From: Selaginella moellendorffii
Taxonomy: Eukaryota > Streptophyta > Lycopodiopsida > Selaginellales > Selaginellaceae
Direction: 5' to 3'
NCBI RefSeq assembly: GCF_000143415.4
Contig: NW_003314320.1
Span: forward strand, 490,099 to 554,098
Length of the DNA: 64,000 bases
Within the stretch, counting starts at the first letter, position 1. Each line of letters opens with the position of its first letter. Below the pieces are notes generated by a model that saw nothing but the letters and a program-made list of their open reading frames with translations, did not search any database and was not told the DNA's origin. The translations under genes and the position numbers were made by a program. Positions 25,253-36,615 of the stretch are shown in pieces.

Positions 25253-26889
25253 TAAGTTTGGGCCAACCTGTAACATTTTAAACTTCAACAATTTTGTTCA
25301 CTCAGATTATGAATATCTTTACCATGACCAGACTTTTAAATAATTAGTTACATGCTTGTGTACTTTAAATACTATAAGATTACTAGGATCATTTTGTTTG
25401 ACCAGAGAGTTTGGGAATGGAACCTTCAATGTTCCAATGCGAAATCTCAGGCGCCCTAAAATACTTATTCATTTGAGCATTTGTGTTGGCTGAAAATTTT
25501 CGTCTGTTCCCATCATTAGTGCCATTTAAATTTGATTGGTTTCACAAACTTTTGAACTTTCCACAGAGTCTTCAAATCAAGCACCATTTGATCGTTTGGC
25601 CATGGAAGATAGTGAACTCATCATCCAAGCAAAGAAACGTCTTCGTTTTCTTATACGTGGTGAATTCATCCCAGCAAGCCCATTTTACCTCCTCTTTTAC
25701 AAAACCATCAACGCTTTTTACCAGTGATGAGCTCTCCTCTCAACGAGACTAATCCAAAAGTACTATACCAGTACTCCTCCAACCTTTCCAATTTCCCCTC
25801 AAGCACAGATTCACCAGTTTGAGGCTTATAAATCTAAGGACCATTTTCCCTTATGATGTGTTCAAAATCAGTCCATGCAATCCCATAATATCTTCTATAC
25901 ATTAGAACCCCAACCTCTTTCCACTGGTTCTGACCACCCGCTGTATAGGTGTACGCATAAATGGTACCAGTCAAAAAAGATATGCAAAAACTGCTGCCCG
26001 AAGTTCTCAGGTTGAATCCAATCCAATACTGCATACTTCTTGGCAGTGTGGTAGCATCACTGAACTGGATGGTATCAAGGGATTATTTATCACCAAAGAG
26101 ACCGTCTTTCCTTCTGTGTAGTACCTACACAACACCTAACCATTTGAGCTGGCCACGGGAATGCTTGATGGCGAAACTGACACTTCAGGTGGGAGAGAAA
26201 AGGTTTTGGGATCGTAGAGCTTGCCACTTTTAGGATTGACGCGCTTTCCACTTTAAGAAACAAGATAGAAGCATTACACCTTTGTCTTCCTCGCACCTAA
26301 ACCACTTTAAAAATATTCTTTAGTTATTCAGGTGAATTTGTTGGTCAGGAGAATTGCTCGAGATGGTTCACACATTCTAAAAACTGCTACTTTATTTAAA
26401 TAATTGTGCAAGCGATCCAGCGCTTCTTCAGCAACCAACAAGGTGTTGGAATCCTCTCCCCGACTTGGTCCTAACCGAAAAACCCACTTACTAGCGCTTA
26501 GCTCTAGCTCTGAGTGGATAATGACCGTGAAGGTGATATCATTTTCTAAAAGCTAATATTATTCCTGTGGCAATATTCTTTTAAACTTGTTTATACCGAT
26601 GCATATTCTAGATTAATCTTGTGTTTATAAATTATAAAGATGTTTATAATTTATAAACTTTCTTAAACAACTGGAATGTCTAATATTGGTAAGCTTTTCT
26701 TGAATCTTCCAAAGTATTTATATTGAGGACATCCTTGTATTGAGTGTAAAACTCTTCATTGTTCTTTTTCTTTCCTTTTCTAACTGTGGATTCTCTAATC
26801 AAGCCATTTCTGGGGATGATTAAAGTGTCCAAGAGCAATATAAGAAGTAATCAAGAACCTTACCAAATATTCTATTTTCTTTCATAACA
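25253..26889. other. Intergenic region with possible coding remnants
   Basis: On the minus strand between about 26100 and 25834 a protein-like stretch can be read (DTIQFSDATTLPRSMQYW, then FLTGTIYAYTYTAGGQNQW and YRRYYGIAW), interrupted upstream by a stop. Its amino-acid mix looks coding, but I do not recognise the family. The rest is AT-rich. A phrase with ttataatttataaac at about 26640-26660 recurs at 45 kb and 51 kb. Confidence 0.35.
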
Positions 26890-27420
26890 AGTGAGGTGCT
26901 ATCTTTGTGTTTCCAGCGCTTAGGGTGGCGTGGCAGGGCAGCGGCTGCATTTAGATGAGAGGAACAAAACAGAATACAATCAAGATACATCAGAAAGAGA
27001 ATGGATATGATGGCAGTGAGACAACGGGTAGAATTATTTCCATTATCTTTCCACAATTTCATTGTTCCTAGTGAAGCAAGAAAACATTGGTTCTCCAACC
27101 GAGAAAGAGAGCGGGAAAGTAATGAACGGTGTCCAGTACCCTTTCAAAGTAAATGAAAGAGTCAAGATCAAGGTGAGACGGCTGTTTGTGTGTCAAAATG
27201 CTATAATCTTTGCTATGTAAGGAAACAAATGAACTCCAGAGAAAAGTTTGTTTGTAACAAGATGGATTCTTCCTTGCTTTTTCAAGTACTTAACTAGGAC
27301 TTTGGACAGTAAACAAAAGCGTATCTTGCCACTACAAGAATAATATCACCACCAACACCACCACTATTAGCATAACACCTGTACTGAAGAACAGGCTCAA
27401 CATTTGAGGATCCTTTCTCT
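26890..27420 (+). pseudogene. Decayed copy of the 3' end of the U-box gene
   Basis: The sequence parallels about 24640-25250: the intron end and the ALRAAA exon start, the GTGAGA donor region, the conserved stretch encoding VQYPFKVNERVKIK, and the tail with ACCACCACC and gaagaacaggctcaacat. It has many substitutions, an insertion near the start, deletions and frame breaks. The U-box itself is not included, so no function is expected. Confidence 0.85.
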
Positions 27421-28188
27421 CTAAACTACAGCAATTTTGTTCACCTTAAATAAACTAAAACATTTAGCATATGTTTACAAAAAAAATTTATATTATATCT
27501 TACCACTAAAATAACTACTATTTAGCTAATTTAATTGCATGCCTTGAAATTAATATTCACCATTCAAAGCGTATTGGTTTTCACCATACTTTTAATTTAT
27601 TAGATCTTGATAGAAAAACAGCTTAACTAAAAAGGTACCATTCAATTACATCATATCCTATGTATTCATAAGTTTCTTCTTTATATACTATAAAGCTAGC
27701 TGTTGTTTTACTCTTAGTGTTATAAATATCACACCAGAACTCAGTTTGTCCAATTTAATTATCATTAGATTTGAACCACATTTTATATCTGCTTTTTCAA
27801 AATTATAGTGCCTAAAATCATCATCTTTTTGCTTATTAATTTTATTATAAAACATTTCTTGACAAATACAAATTTGTAAAATAAGAAATAAGAACCAACA
27901 TTGTGTCATGGACGTCCATGATCACCAAATGGATTCCTGGCGATAGCCACGGATCTCCTCCAAGAGATGCTGCTCCATGGCGTGAGACCCGTCAACGAGA
28001 TCAGGCTTCTCTCCATCTTCAGCCAATCGGTGATGGTCGATGGATCCAGCTACTGCTCCATAACATTGGCTCTGGAGCAGCATGGTAGATCTACTGGGAC
28101 AGTCGGGCCGAAAGTAAACAAATTAACGATGGCATCATGGTCACGAAACAAAGAATTTTCTTTTCTTAAGCCTACCTTAACTGCTAGC
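27421..28188. other. Intergenic region, possible weak PPR-like remnant
   Basis: The first 480 bases are AT-rich with nothing recognised. From about 27945 to 28090 on the plus strand a frame reads LLQEMLLHGVRPVNEIRLLS and onward, faintly like a PPR motif, but it is short and unsupported. The 3' untranslated region of the minus-strand helicase gene must also lie here. Confidence 0.3.
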
Positions 28189-29863
28189 TCATGCTCGAGA
28201 CTTAACTTTCATCTTCTTACGGGCATCCATTTTCTCTTGGATGCCGCTATCTTCCATTTTCATGATTGCAACTCGTTTTGCTTTGTAGACCTTGGTAATG
28301 TTTTTCAGCACGTCCGATTCACTGACTTCGTATTCCTCCAGCTTCTTCCCGAGAAAGGACTCCACTTCGTGTACCAGCTCAACGTCAAGCTGCGCAAACC
28401 GAGCAATTAAACTCCAGGCGACCAGAAAAGCAAATCCAAACCTCGGTTACAAGAGAGATCGCACGTCCACCACGCCCAGCACGCGCAGTTCGTCCGACTC
28501 TATGGACGTAATCCTTAGTAAACCTGCAAGACATACGAGCTTCAGCGATGAGCAGCGGTCAAGGAGAGAAAAGAACCTCGGAATATCGTAATTCACGACT
28601 AGATCCACGGTTGGAATGTCCAGGCCCCGACTGGCAACATCGGTTGCAATCAGGATTGTTGCCTGCCCAGATTTGAACTGATTCAGAGCCGCCAATCGCT
28701 GGGGCTGCGTCTTCACTGAATGTAGAGCCACAGCAGAGATGCCAAGCTCGTCCAGTATCAAGCTTAGTAAATGGCACGTCCTGCGAGAGAGAGAAAAAAA
28801 AATCCACAAAGTGAAAACCCAATGAAAACCTGATGTTAGAACTTAAACGAATCTTTTTTTTTGCGTACCTGCAGCGGGACACAAAGATGATAACCGAGCG
28901 TATGTCTCCCAGTTCGAGGTTCTCCAGAAGATACGTGAGATAGACGTTCTTTACCTTCCCCGGCATGAAAATATACCTTTGGTCGAGAGACTCCACAGTC
29001 TTGAGCCCCTCGTATGCCTGGTAGAAGAAGGCCCTGTGGCCAAACAGGTCTCGCAGCGCCTGAAGATCCCCAGTCATAGTGGCGGAGAAGAGCAGTGTTT
29101 GCCGCTGCTTGGAGATGCCATCGAAAATGGTTTGCAGCTCGTCTTGGAACCCGCGATCAAGCAGCAAGTCTGCCTCATCAAGCACCAAAAACTGGAATGA
29201 GAGAAAGAATGAAAGCCGTGAAAGGAGATGAAAAGAAAAAAGTGAGACGAGCTGAGCTCTCACCTTCGTTTTGGAGAAGGCGGCAGCGATGTCTGGATCA
29301 CTGCCAAGATGAGCTTTGATCCTTCCCGGCGTCGCAATCACAACGTGAGGCCTTTCCGTCAAAATCTGTGCTTGCGTCGTCATGTCCATGCCACCCACAA
29401 CCACAGCACAGCGCAAATGGACTCCAGCGCCCAGCGCCTTGAACTGATCGGAGATTTGGAAGGCGAGCTCGCGAGTGGGGGTCATGACGAGCGCAAAGAT
29501 CCCGTATGGGTTCTCTCCCAGCCGCTGGAGAATCGGCAGCGCAAATGCGGCCGTCTTGCCACTTCCAGTCTGCGCCATGCCCAAAACATCCTTTCCCTTG
29601 AGAATCTGCGGCACACAAGCCCTCTGGACCGGCGTGGGATGGCGCATACCTAGCTCCTTGCAGGCGCCGACGAGCCATTCCGCCACTCCCAGCTCCTCAA
29701 ACGATCCAACCCCGCCGCCGCCCTCTGGAGCATCCGATTCCTTGCAAATCTCGGTGGAGCGCGCATTGCCATCATCTGGGCGTTCTGCTGCTGGCGCCGG
29801 ATCGTCGCGCTTGCGCTTCTTCTTCTTCAGTGCCGCCCTGGAGAAGAGAAGCGGTCCCTCCAT
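28189..29863 (-). CDS. RH36: DEAD-box RNA helicase, DBP8/DDX49/RH36 type
   Basis: Five exons (29863-29264, 29191-28869, 28780-28577, 28523-28442, 28389-28189) encode 469 aa. I start at the ATG at 29863; a preceding TTG extends the open frame but is not a plant start. All helicase motifs are present: Q motif (HPTPVQ), [42 protein letters not shown] and [11 protein letters not shown]. The C-terminus ([19 protein letters not shown], then [13 protein letters not shown]) matches the DDX49/DBP8 branch, which works in nucleolar 18S rRNA maturation; Arabidopsis RH36/SWA3 is the plant member. It is the last gene of a three-gene minus-strand run, 144 bp after the oxidoreductase stop. Confidence 0.93.
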
Positions 29864-30007
29864 CAAGAACCCTAAATCTTTTTTTTAAGTGATCAAACAC
29901 TCCTTTTAAGTTTTAGCTAGATTTCTTTTTGGCTTAATGCAAACTCCATCGAAACAACGTTCATGGCTTATTTGGATTGAAAATTAACAAGGTAAAATAT
30001 CCCCTAC

Positions 30008-31494
30008 TCAAAACACTTTGATTTCTTCCATGGAGACTGCCCTTCCTAGCTCGATGGATTTTTGCGCCGCGACGCCGATGGCCACCGAGAGGAGTCCATC
30101 GTCCAGGCTCACAGCAGGTGGTTTCTTGCCGTGGGACTTTATCGCAGCTAGGAATTCCAGGTGCTCCAAGTAGCTTGAGCCGTGATGAAGGCCCTCGTAT
30201 CTGTGTGAGCAGCGAACGGCTGTGAGTGAGCTCAATGCGTACCAAAAAAAATAAAATAAAATTTTTACCTGACTCTGCTGTTGAAGACTTTGATGGTTTC
30301 TACGTTTTGCCTGCCGCCGCTCCTGCTCCCGATCCGGACAGTGTTGTCGGGAACGAACGCTTCCACCTTGTAGAGGAATGGTTTTCTTCTTGTAAACTTT
30401 GAGGAAAAAGGAAAGCTATAGCGAAAAACTAGTACCTTGCCAGCGTTTCCAGTCACGCAAATCTCTTGCTCGTTCTGGCCGCCTTCGGCAAACATGCAAA
30501 GATCCAGCATGCTCCGTGCGCCACTGCTGTAGTCGACAATCACGTAGGCGTTGTCAATGATATCTGGAACCTGTTCACGGTGTGTCAGGAAGGGCGGGGC
30601 AAAAATGAAGTTTTTCGGTACCTTGCCATCGTAGGCTTCATCCAAGTGATTTACATCTTGACCTCCGGAGGCCATCACGCGAACTGGCTGGCTTCCTATG
30701 ATGAGATTCATTAAGTCGAAAAAATGGCAGCATTTCTCTACTAATGTTCCACCCGAGTTTTTGTTGAATCGATTCCAGTCATGAACCTGTGAGCATAGCG
30801 GCACCATTGTTTATCGGCCACATGCAAGTATAAACAGGAACTTGCCTTTACAAGGAACGGAAAACGGTGCTCACGAATTGCCACCATTTTGACTGTGCCA
30901 ACTCTCCCCGATTTAACTTCCTTGATCAGCCTTGCAATCGGTGGCATGTATCTGTATTCCAATCCGACTTGCAGCAAGATATCTGGACGACTCTTTGCAG
31001 CTTCGAGTACCTAAACAATAGATCGAAGGCAGGAACCAATCAAGCAAAGGAAAACTGATAAGAGACCTCCTTGCAATCCGCCACCGTTGTACAAAGTGGC
31101 TTCTCCACCAAAACGTGATGCGTCCTGTGGTGGCTCAAAATGTCCAAAAGGATCCTCGCGTGCGTCATGTTGGGTGTAGAAACAATCACAACATCACAGC
31201 CTCCACTGTCGAGTAATGCCTTGTGATCCTCGAACACCTGAACCCGTACTTCTCATGAGAGCAAAAGAGAGAAAGAAAACCATTTTCACCTGAAGAGTGT
31301 GCCTTCTCTGAATAGAATTCGCAATCTTCACAGCGGCTTGCCTGGACGGCTCGAAAGGATCGGCGATTGCCACAACTTCAGCCCCTTCCACCACTGCCAA
31401 GTTGAGTATATGCTCTCGTCCCATCATCCCGACCCCAAGGATACCATACTTGATCACGCCTGGCGTCTCACACCATGCCGCCATCTCGAAAACC
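30008..31494 (-). CDS. Gfo/Idh/MocA-family NAD(P)-dependent oxidoreductase
   Basis: The protein starts MAAWCETPGVIKYGILGVGM, whose GILGVGMMG is the dinucleotide-binding glycine loop of a Rossmann fold. The family's EKP signature appears in HHVLVEKPLCTT. Further blocks are VGLEYRYMPPIARLIKEV, VHDWNRFNKNSGGTLVEKCC, VPDIIDNAYVIVDYSSGAR and a C-terminal ending SIELGRAVSMEEIKVF. Roughly seven exons are joined by short GT-AG introns. The family oxidises or reduces sugars and inositols; the substrate cannot be told from sequence. No signal peptide is evident, so a cytosolic enzyme is likely. Neighbours 144 bp downstream and 183 bp upstream lie on the same strand. Confidence 0.9.
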
Positions 31495-31677
31495 TTTCTC
31501 CTGACCAGATACAATGAATGTTCTTCCAAGAAAATGGCATATTTTTCTCCCTTATGCTTATCCGCTTATTATAACTTTTTTACTTTGATCACCGTTTTGG
31601 AAAAAACCTCTGTATATGAGAAAACGCAAGCTGTTACAATGAAACTGAAGCACTCACGTTTACGAGGCTATGTCAAA

Positions 31678-33091
31678 TCATCTTCTTCCAATCCTTCTGC
31701 TGCTGCCTCTCCTCCCGCGCCACTAGATTCCGCTAAGTGCGATATATCGCCGACGGGAAGCTGTTTTGCGAGCCGGATGATCTACGCAAGTACAAAAAGG
31801 TAAAGGATCAGTGGAGATTGTAAAGTTTACAGTACCATGTGATCCAAATGGTTTATAACACCGCTCGATTTTACGACGTGCTTCACTTCCTCTGGGTTTC
31901 CTTCCCGGTATGCGTTTAGCAGCTGCTCCGCAAACCTGTTTTGTTCGCTTTGGAAATATGCATCTATCCTGCAAAACGAGGAGATTCGAGCGGTTGGTTC
32001 CTTCCCGAGAATCGTCACTGTACTTACATGGATAGATCATTTTGACATTGCTCGGCCTGCTTGAAGTCTTGAGCGTACAAGTAGACGATAACAGCACCCA
32101 CGCATGTCTAAAAACACAAAGGCTGAATCTAAGAAATCAAGAAAGGCAAACATACCTTGCATTGCGTAGATGTCGCTTTGCATTTATCAGCGGATTGACC
32201 CCATCTTAGCAACATGGTTGCAGCATCTGTATACCTGAGATTGCAAGCCTTTGGTTCAGGAAAACTAGGCCACACAGTGATCATACCTCTGCAGCTTTAT
32301 GTACAAACTTGTTGCAGAACGATATGTATCAAACGCCATTTGCTCTCGTTGCTCCTCCTCAAAAATCCCAACCGCTTCAAGGTACATCTTCACGGCTTCG
32401 TCAGGCAAGCCATCCTCCAAAGCTCTGGAATTACCGATCCAAAAACTATTAAGAACCAGCATTTTAGAGTTTGATGTGAGTACCTTCCACCCCTCGAGAG
32501 TGCTTCCGCTGCCGGCTGAGGCTTTCCAGATTCTATGTAGAGCTCACTCGCTCTTCTGAAAAAGTCCGCCACCTCGTTCCATAATCCAAGCTCTTTTGCG
32601 AGGGCTCCAGCGCTTTCCATATGCTTTCCCGCGTGCCAAGGCCTTTCCGAGTTTTCTAAGCGTCAAGGATGACAAAGGGATATCATAGAAGAAAAAGAAC
32701 TCTCGAGGAGTAAGTTTTTCGGATACGAAGCAAGACGCTCTTGTCCCATTGCTGCTCTCTCATGCGCTTCCTTGGCCTTCTCAGTCTTCTTGGCAATCTT
32801 GAACAGATTCGCTACCAGCAAGAGGAAGAAGAATTAAACATAGATCACAAAAATGTGGGTAAGAAGCTCTAGTTCTCTAGCTATGGTCTCACCAGCTTGT
32901 TCGTAATACGGGGTCGCTCGAGCCCAATCCGATGTCCATCTCGTCAAGCTCAGCTTCGTCCTGCCGATCAAGCACGAGAACTTTTAGGTCCGGGAATCGC
33001 TCGAGGAACAATGAAGCACTCACAGCTTGTCGCCCTTGCGCATCATCCTGTCCGGATCATTCTCCTTATCGCGGTGCTTGATGTCTCCCAT
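31678..33091 (-). CDS. GSNAP: Gamma-soluble NSF attachment protein (gamma-SNAP)
   Basis: Gamma-SNAP helps NSF disassemble SNARE complexes after membrane fusion. The start MGDIKHRDKENDPDRMRKGD continues after the first intron with LTKLSLTRWTSDWARATPYY, then ANLFKIAKKTEKAKEAHERA, AGALAKELGLWNEVADFF, GRALEDGLPDEAVKMYLEA, YRSATSLYIKLQRYTDAA, VGAVIVYLYAQDFKQAE and RFAEQLLNAYREGN. These are TPR-like helical hairpins. The acidic C-terminus ends EGLEEDDLT. The order and wording of these blocks fit gamma- better than alpha-SNAP. About eight short exons are present. Its start codon is 185 bp from that of the divergent PPR gene. Confidence 0.92.
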
Positions 33092-33276
33092 GGCCGCAAG
33101 ATCGAAATCCCCGCAAGAGAGCTTCCAATCACGCCGAGTAGAGCGCCGATCCGTGACGCATTCTAGCGCGAGCAAGAAGCAAGCCCTAGGCGGAGAAGAA
33201 AGAGATTTTAGGTCATACCAAAAGAGAAGAAGGCGCTTCTGGGATCGCCGCGCCTCCGCCTGGATCGTCTAGATCG

Positions 33277-36200
33277 ATGCAAGAATCGGCACTGTCGAAG
33301 CTCCAGCAGCGCTCGGGTGTGATCGCTCTCAACAAGATCGCCGCAGCGTATGCCCACGCTGGGCATCTGGCCGACTCGATCGAATCCCTGGAGAGAATGC
33401 GCGAGGAGGGCCTGGCGCCTGAAAGGGGCACATTCCTGGCGCTGCTGGGCCTGTGTGCTAAGAAATCCGCAATCGCCGAAGGGAGATTCGTCCATTCCAG
33501 GGTCGAGGCGAGCGAATTTCGTCGCGACGATCTCGTCCAGAACGCCACGATCCACATGTATGGCAAATGCGGCTGTGTGGAGGATGCGGTGTCTGTGTTC
33601 CAGAGCTTGGATCATCCCTCACAGGTATCGTGGAATTCTCTTCTCGCTGCTTTCGCTAGAGATGGCCAGTTCCAGCAGGCTTTCCAAATTTTCCAGAGGA
33701 TGAAGCTCCAGGGGCTAGCTCCGGACAGGATCACGTTCGTCACGGTGCTGGATGGATGCAGTGCCATTGGCGATCTCTCTCGAGGTAAGCTTCTTCACGG
33801 CTTTGTTCTTGAGGCTGGGCTTGAGAGGAATGTGATGGTTGGAACTTCTTTGATAAAAATGTATGGAAAATGTGGTTGTGTGGAGGATGCTAGAAGAGTC
33901 TTTGACAAGCTTGCACTGCAGGACGTTGTCTCGTGGACCTCGATGATCATGACTTACGTCCAGCATGATCGGTGTGTGGAAGCTCTCGAGCTCTTCCATC
34001 GAATGAGACCATCAGGAGTTCTTCCCAACAGGATCACGTATGCTACAGCCATCAGCGCTTGCGCTCACGTCGAGTCTATGGCCGATGGTAAGCTCATTCA
34101 CTCGCAGGTTTTGGAAGATGGTTTTGAGTCGGATGTTGTTGTCAGCTGTGCGATCGTCAACATGTATGGGAAGTGCGGAAGTCTCGAGGATGCTCGAGAG
34201 GTTTTCGAGAGAATGCCTCATCCCAACACGGTCTCCTGGAACGCCATTGTAGCAGCTTGCACGCAGCATGGTTGTTGTGTGGAGGCACTTTGGTACTTCC
34301 AACGCATGCAGCTTCAAGGTGTCAGGCCAGATAAGATTGCCTTCGTTACCATCTTGACTGCCTGTTCTGATTCTCTTCTCTTACACGCAGCCAGGGCCAT
34401 CCACGCTCAGATTTTTGAAACGGGACTTGATCGAGGTGACGATGCTGTAATCACCGCTTTGCTCAACGTTTACTCCAAGTGTGGGAGCTTAGAGGACACA
34501 CGCTTCACGTTTGAAAGGATTGGAGACTGGAAGACTGTGAACTCGTACACGAGGATGGTCGGGGTTTATGTCCAGCATGGATTCTGGGAGGAAGCTTTCA
34601 AGCTCTTCCGAGAGATGCAGCTGGAGGGGATTACTCCGGACAAGGTCACCTTCATCACTATCCTCAACGCTTGCTCCAGTCCGGCTACTCTAACTTTCGG
34701 CGAGCTTCTTCACGAGTGCATTCTTCAGTGTGGCTACGACACGCACTTGATCGTCGGCAACTGCATCATGACGATGTATAGCAGCTGTGGGAGAATCGAC
34801 AATGCAGCAGCATTTTTCAGCACCATGGTCGAAAGGGACGCTATCTCCTGGAACACCATTATATCAGGACATGCACAGGCTGGTTTTTGCGACGAGGCAG
34901 TCCACCTTTTCAGAAGGATGCTGGCCGAAGGGATCACTCCTGACAAGTTCACGTTCATCAGCATCATTGACGGGACTGCTCGGATGCAAGAAGCCAAAAT
35001 TTTAAGCGAGCTGATGGTCGAAAGTGGAGTGGAGCTGGACGTGTTTCTCGTCTCAGCTCTCATCAACATGCACAGCAGATATGGCAACGTTCGAGAAGCT
35101 CGTTCACTCTTCGACGACATGAAAGACAGGGACATAGTTATGTGGACTTCGATAATCTCGTCCTACGTCCAGCATGGGAGCAGCGACGACGCTCTCGGTT
35201 GCACACGACTTATGAGACTCGAGGGGCTCATGGGGAACGATTTTACGCTGGTCACAGCTCTCAACGCTTGCGCCAGCTTGACAGCACTATCAGAAGGCAA
35301 GCTTATCCATGCTCACGCGATCGAGCGGGGCTTCGCGGCGAGCCCGGCAGTCGGGAACGCTCTTATCAACATGTACGCGAAGTGTGGCTGCCTCGAAGAA
35401 GCAGACCGGGTTTTCCACCAGTGCGGCAAAAATCTGGTTTCCTGGAACACCATCGCTGCTGCTTACGTTCAACGCGACAAGTGGAGAGAAGCTCTCCAGT
35501 TATTCCAAGAGATGCAGCTCGAGGGCCTGAAAGCAGACAAGGTAAGCTTCGTGACAGTTCTCAACGGGTGTTCGAGTGCCAGCGAAGGAAGAAAGATCCA
35601 CAACATTCTGTTAGAGACAGGGATGGAGTCGGATCACATCGTCAGCACGGCACTATTAAACATGTACACGGCAAGCAAGAGCCTGGACGAGGCAAGCAGG
35701 ATTTTCAGCAGGATGGAGTTTCGAGACATCGTCTCCTGGAACGCGATGATAGCAGGGAAAGCCGAGCACGGGCTGAGCAGGGAAGCCATCCAGATGTTCC
35801 AGAGAATGCAGCTGGAAGGCGTGGCGCCGGACAAGATCAGCTTCGTCACGGTGCTCAACGCCTTCTCCGGATCGTCGCCGTCCTCGCTCAAGCAAGCCAG
35901 GCTGGTGGAGAAACTTATCAGCGATCAAGGATACGAGACAGACACCATCGTCGGCAACGCGATCGTGAGCATGTTTGGCCGCTCGGGAAGGCTGGCCGAG
36001 GCAAGGCGAGCTTTCGAGAGGATCCGCGAGCGAGACGCTGCGTCGTGGAACGTGATCGTCACAGCCCACGCTCAGCACGGCGAAGTCGAGCAGGCTCTCA
36101 AGCTCTTCCGGAGAATGCAGCAAGAGAGCTCCAGGCCGGACAGCATCACGCTCGTCAGCGTTCTCTCGGCGTGCAGCCATGGTGGCCTGATCGAGGAAGG

Positions 36201-36480
36201 CTACCACCACTTCACGTCCATGGGCAGAGAGTTTGGGATCGCTGGCAGCCAGGAACACTACGGCTGCGTCGTGGATCTGCTCGCGCGAGCCGGGAGGCTT
36301 GATCAAGCGGAAGAACTCCTGCGAAAGATGCCAGTCCCGGCGAGCTACGTGCTGTGGATGACGCTCCTCAGCGCTTGCAAGGTCCAGGGCGATGAGAAGA
36401 GGGCCAAGAGAGTGGGGGAGAGGGTCATGGAGCTGGATCCTCGCCGCCCGGCCGCCTACGTTGTCCTCTCCAGCGTTTGA
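33277..36480 (+). CDS. PLS-type pentatricopeptide repeat protein, truncated E region, no DYW
   Basis: One uninterrupted exon of 1067 aa is built almost wholly of PPR motifs of the P, L and S types, with recurring phrases such as NMYGKCGSLEDAREVFERMP, VSWNAIV and PDKITFVTVL. By eye there are roughly 25 motifs. Such proteins bind organellar RNA in a base-specific way and usually edit or process it. The chain stops at AAYVVLSSV, inside the first E motif, so E2, E+ and DYW deaminase domains are missing. It may act with a DYW partner or be a 3'-shortened relic. No clear transit peptide is visible before the first repeat. It lies 185 bp from gamma-SNAP and 136 bp before DHQS. Confidence 0.88.
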   Translation: MQESALSKLQQRSGVIALNKIAAAYAHAGHLADSIESLERMREEGLAPERGTFLALLGLCAKKSAIAEGRFVHSRVEASEFRRDDLVQNATIHMYGKCGCVEDAVSVFQSLDHPSQVSWNSLLAAFARDGQFQQAFQIFQRMKLQGLAPDRITFVTVLDGCSAIGDLSRGKLLHGFVLEAGLERNVMVGTSLIKMYGKCGCVEDARRVFDKLALQDVVSWTSMIMTYVQHDRCVEALELFHRMRPSGVLPNRITYATAISACAHVESMADGKLIHSQVLEDGFESDVVVSCAIVNMYGKCGSLEDAREVFERMPHPNTVSWNAIVAACTQHGCCVEALWYFQRMQLQGVRPDKIAFVTILTACSDSLLLHAARAIHAQIFETGLDRGDDAVITALLNVYSKCGSLEDTRFTFERIGDWKTVNSYTRMVGVYVQHGFWEEAFKLFREMQLEGITPDKVTFITILNACSSPATLTFGELLHECILQCGYDTHLIVGNCIMTMYSSCGRIDNAAAFFSTMVERDAISWNTIISGHAQAGFCDEAVHLFRRMLAEGITPDKFTFISIIDGTARMQEAKILSELMVESGVELDVFLVSALINMHSRYGNVREARSLFDDMKDRDIVMWTSIISSYVQHGSSDDALGCTRLMRLEGLMGNDFTLVTALNACASLTALSEGKLIHAHAIERGFAASPAVGNALINMYAKCGCLEEADRVFHQCGKNLVSWNTIAAAYVQRDKWREALQLFQEMQLEGLKADKVSFVTVLNGCSSASEGRKIHNILLETGMESDHIVSTALLNMYTASKSLDEASRIFSRMEFRDIVSWNAMIAGKAEHGLSREAIQMFQRMQLEGVAPDKISFVTVLNAFSGSSPSSLKQARLVEKLISDQGYETDTIVGNAIVSMFGRSGRLAEARRAFERIRERDAASWNVIVTAHAQHGEVEQALKLFRRMQQESSRPDSITLVSVLSACSHGGLIEEGYHHFTSMGREFGIAGSQEHYGCVVDLLARAGRLDQAEELLRKMPVPASYVLWMTLLSACKVQGDEKRAKRVGERVMELDPRRPAAYVVLSSV

Positions 36481-36615
36481 TCGTCTGCGGTGACGTGGCT
36501 GACACGTCGGCTAAGAAGTCCAGGTGGCGAGGTGAGCTGGCCACCTAGCGGTCAGCATTGGAGGCTTTGCGGGAGCAAATACGAGCGCCTAGGTTTGGAG
36601 GAGGCAGGAGGAGCT

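Noticed and set aside
35142-36302. A 386-residue open frame overlapping the PPR gene in another frame
   Set aside because: It is a shadow of the GC-rich PPR coding sequence, rich in Arg and Gln with no domain; it starts at a non-ATG codon.
36490-36615. A 42-residue extension of DHQS upstream of its ATG
   Set aside because: It begins with GTG and lies in the short spacer after the PPR stop; the ATG at 36616 starts a convincing transit peptide.
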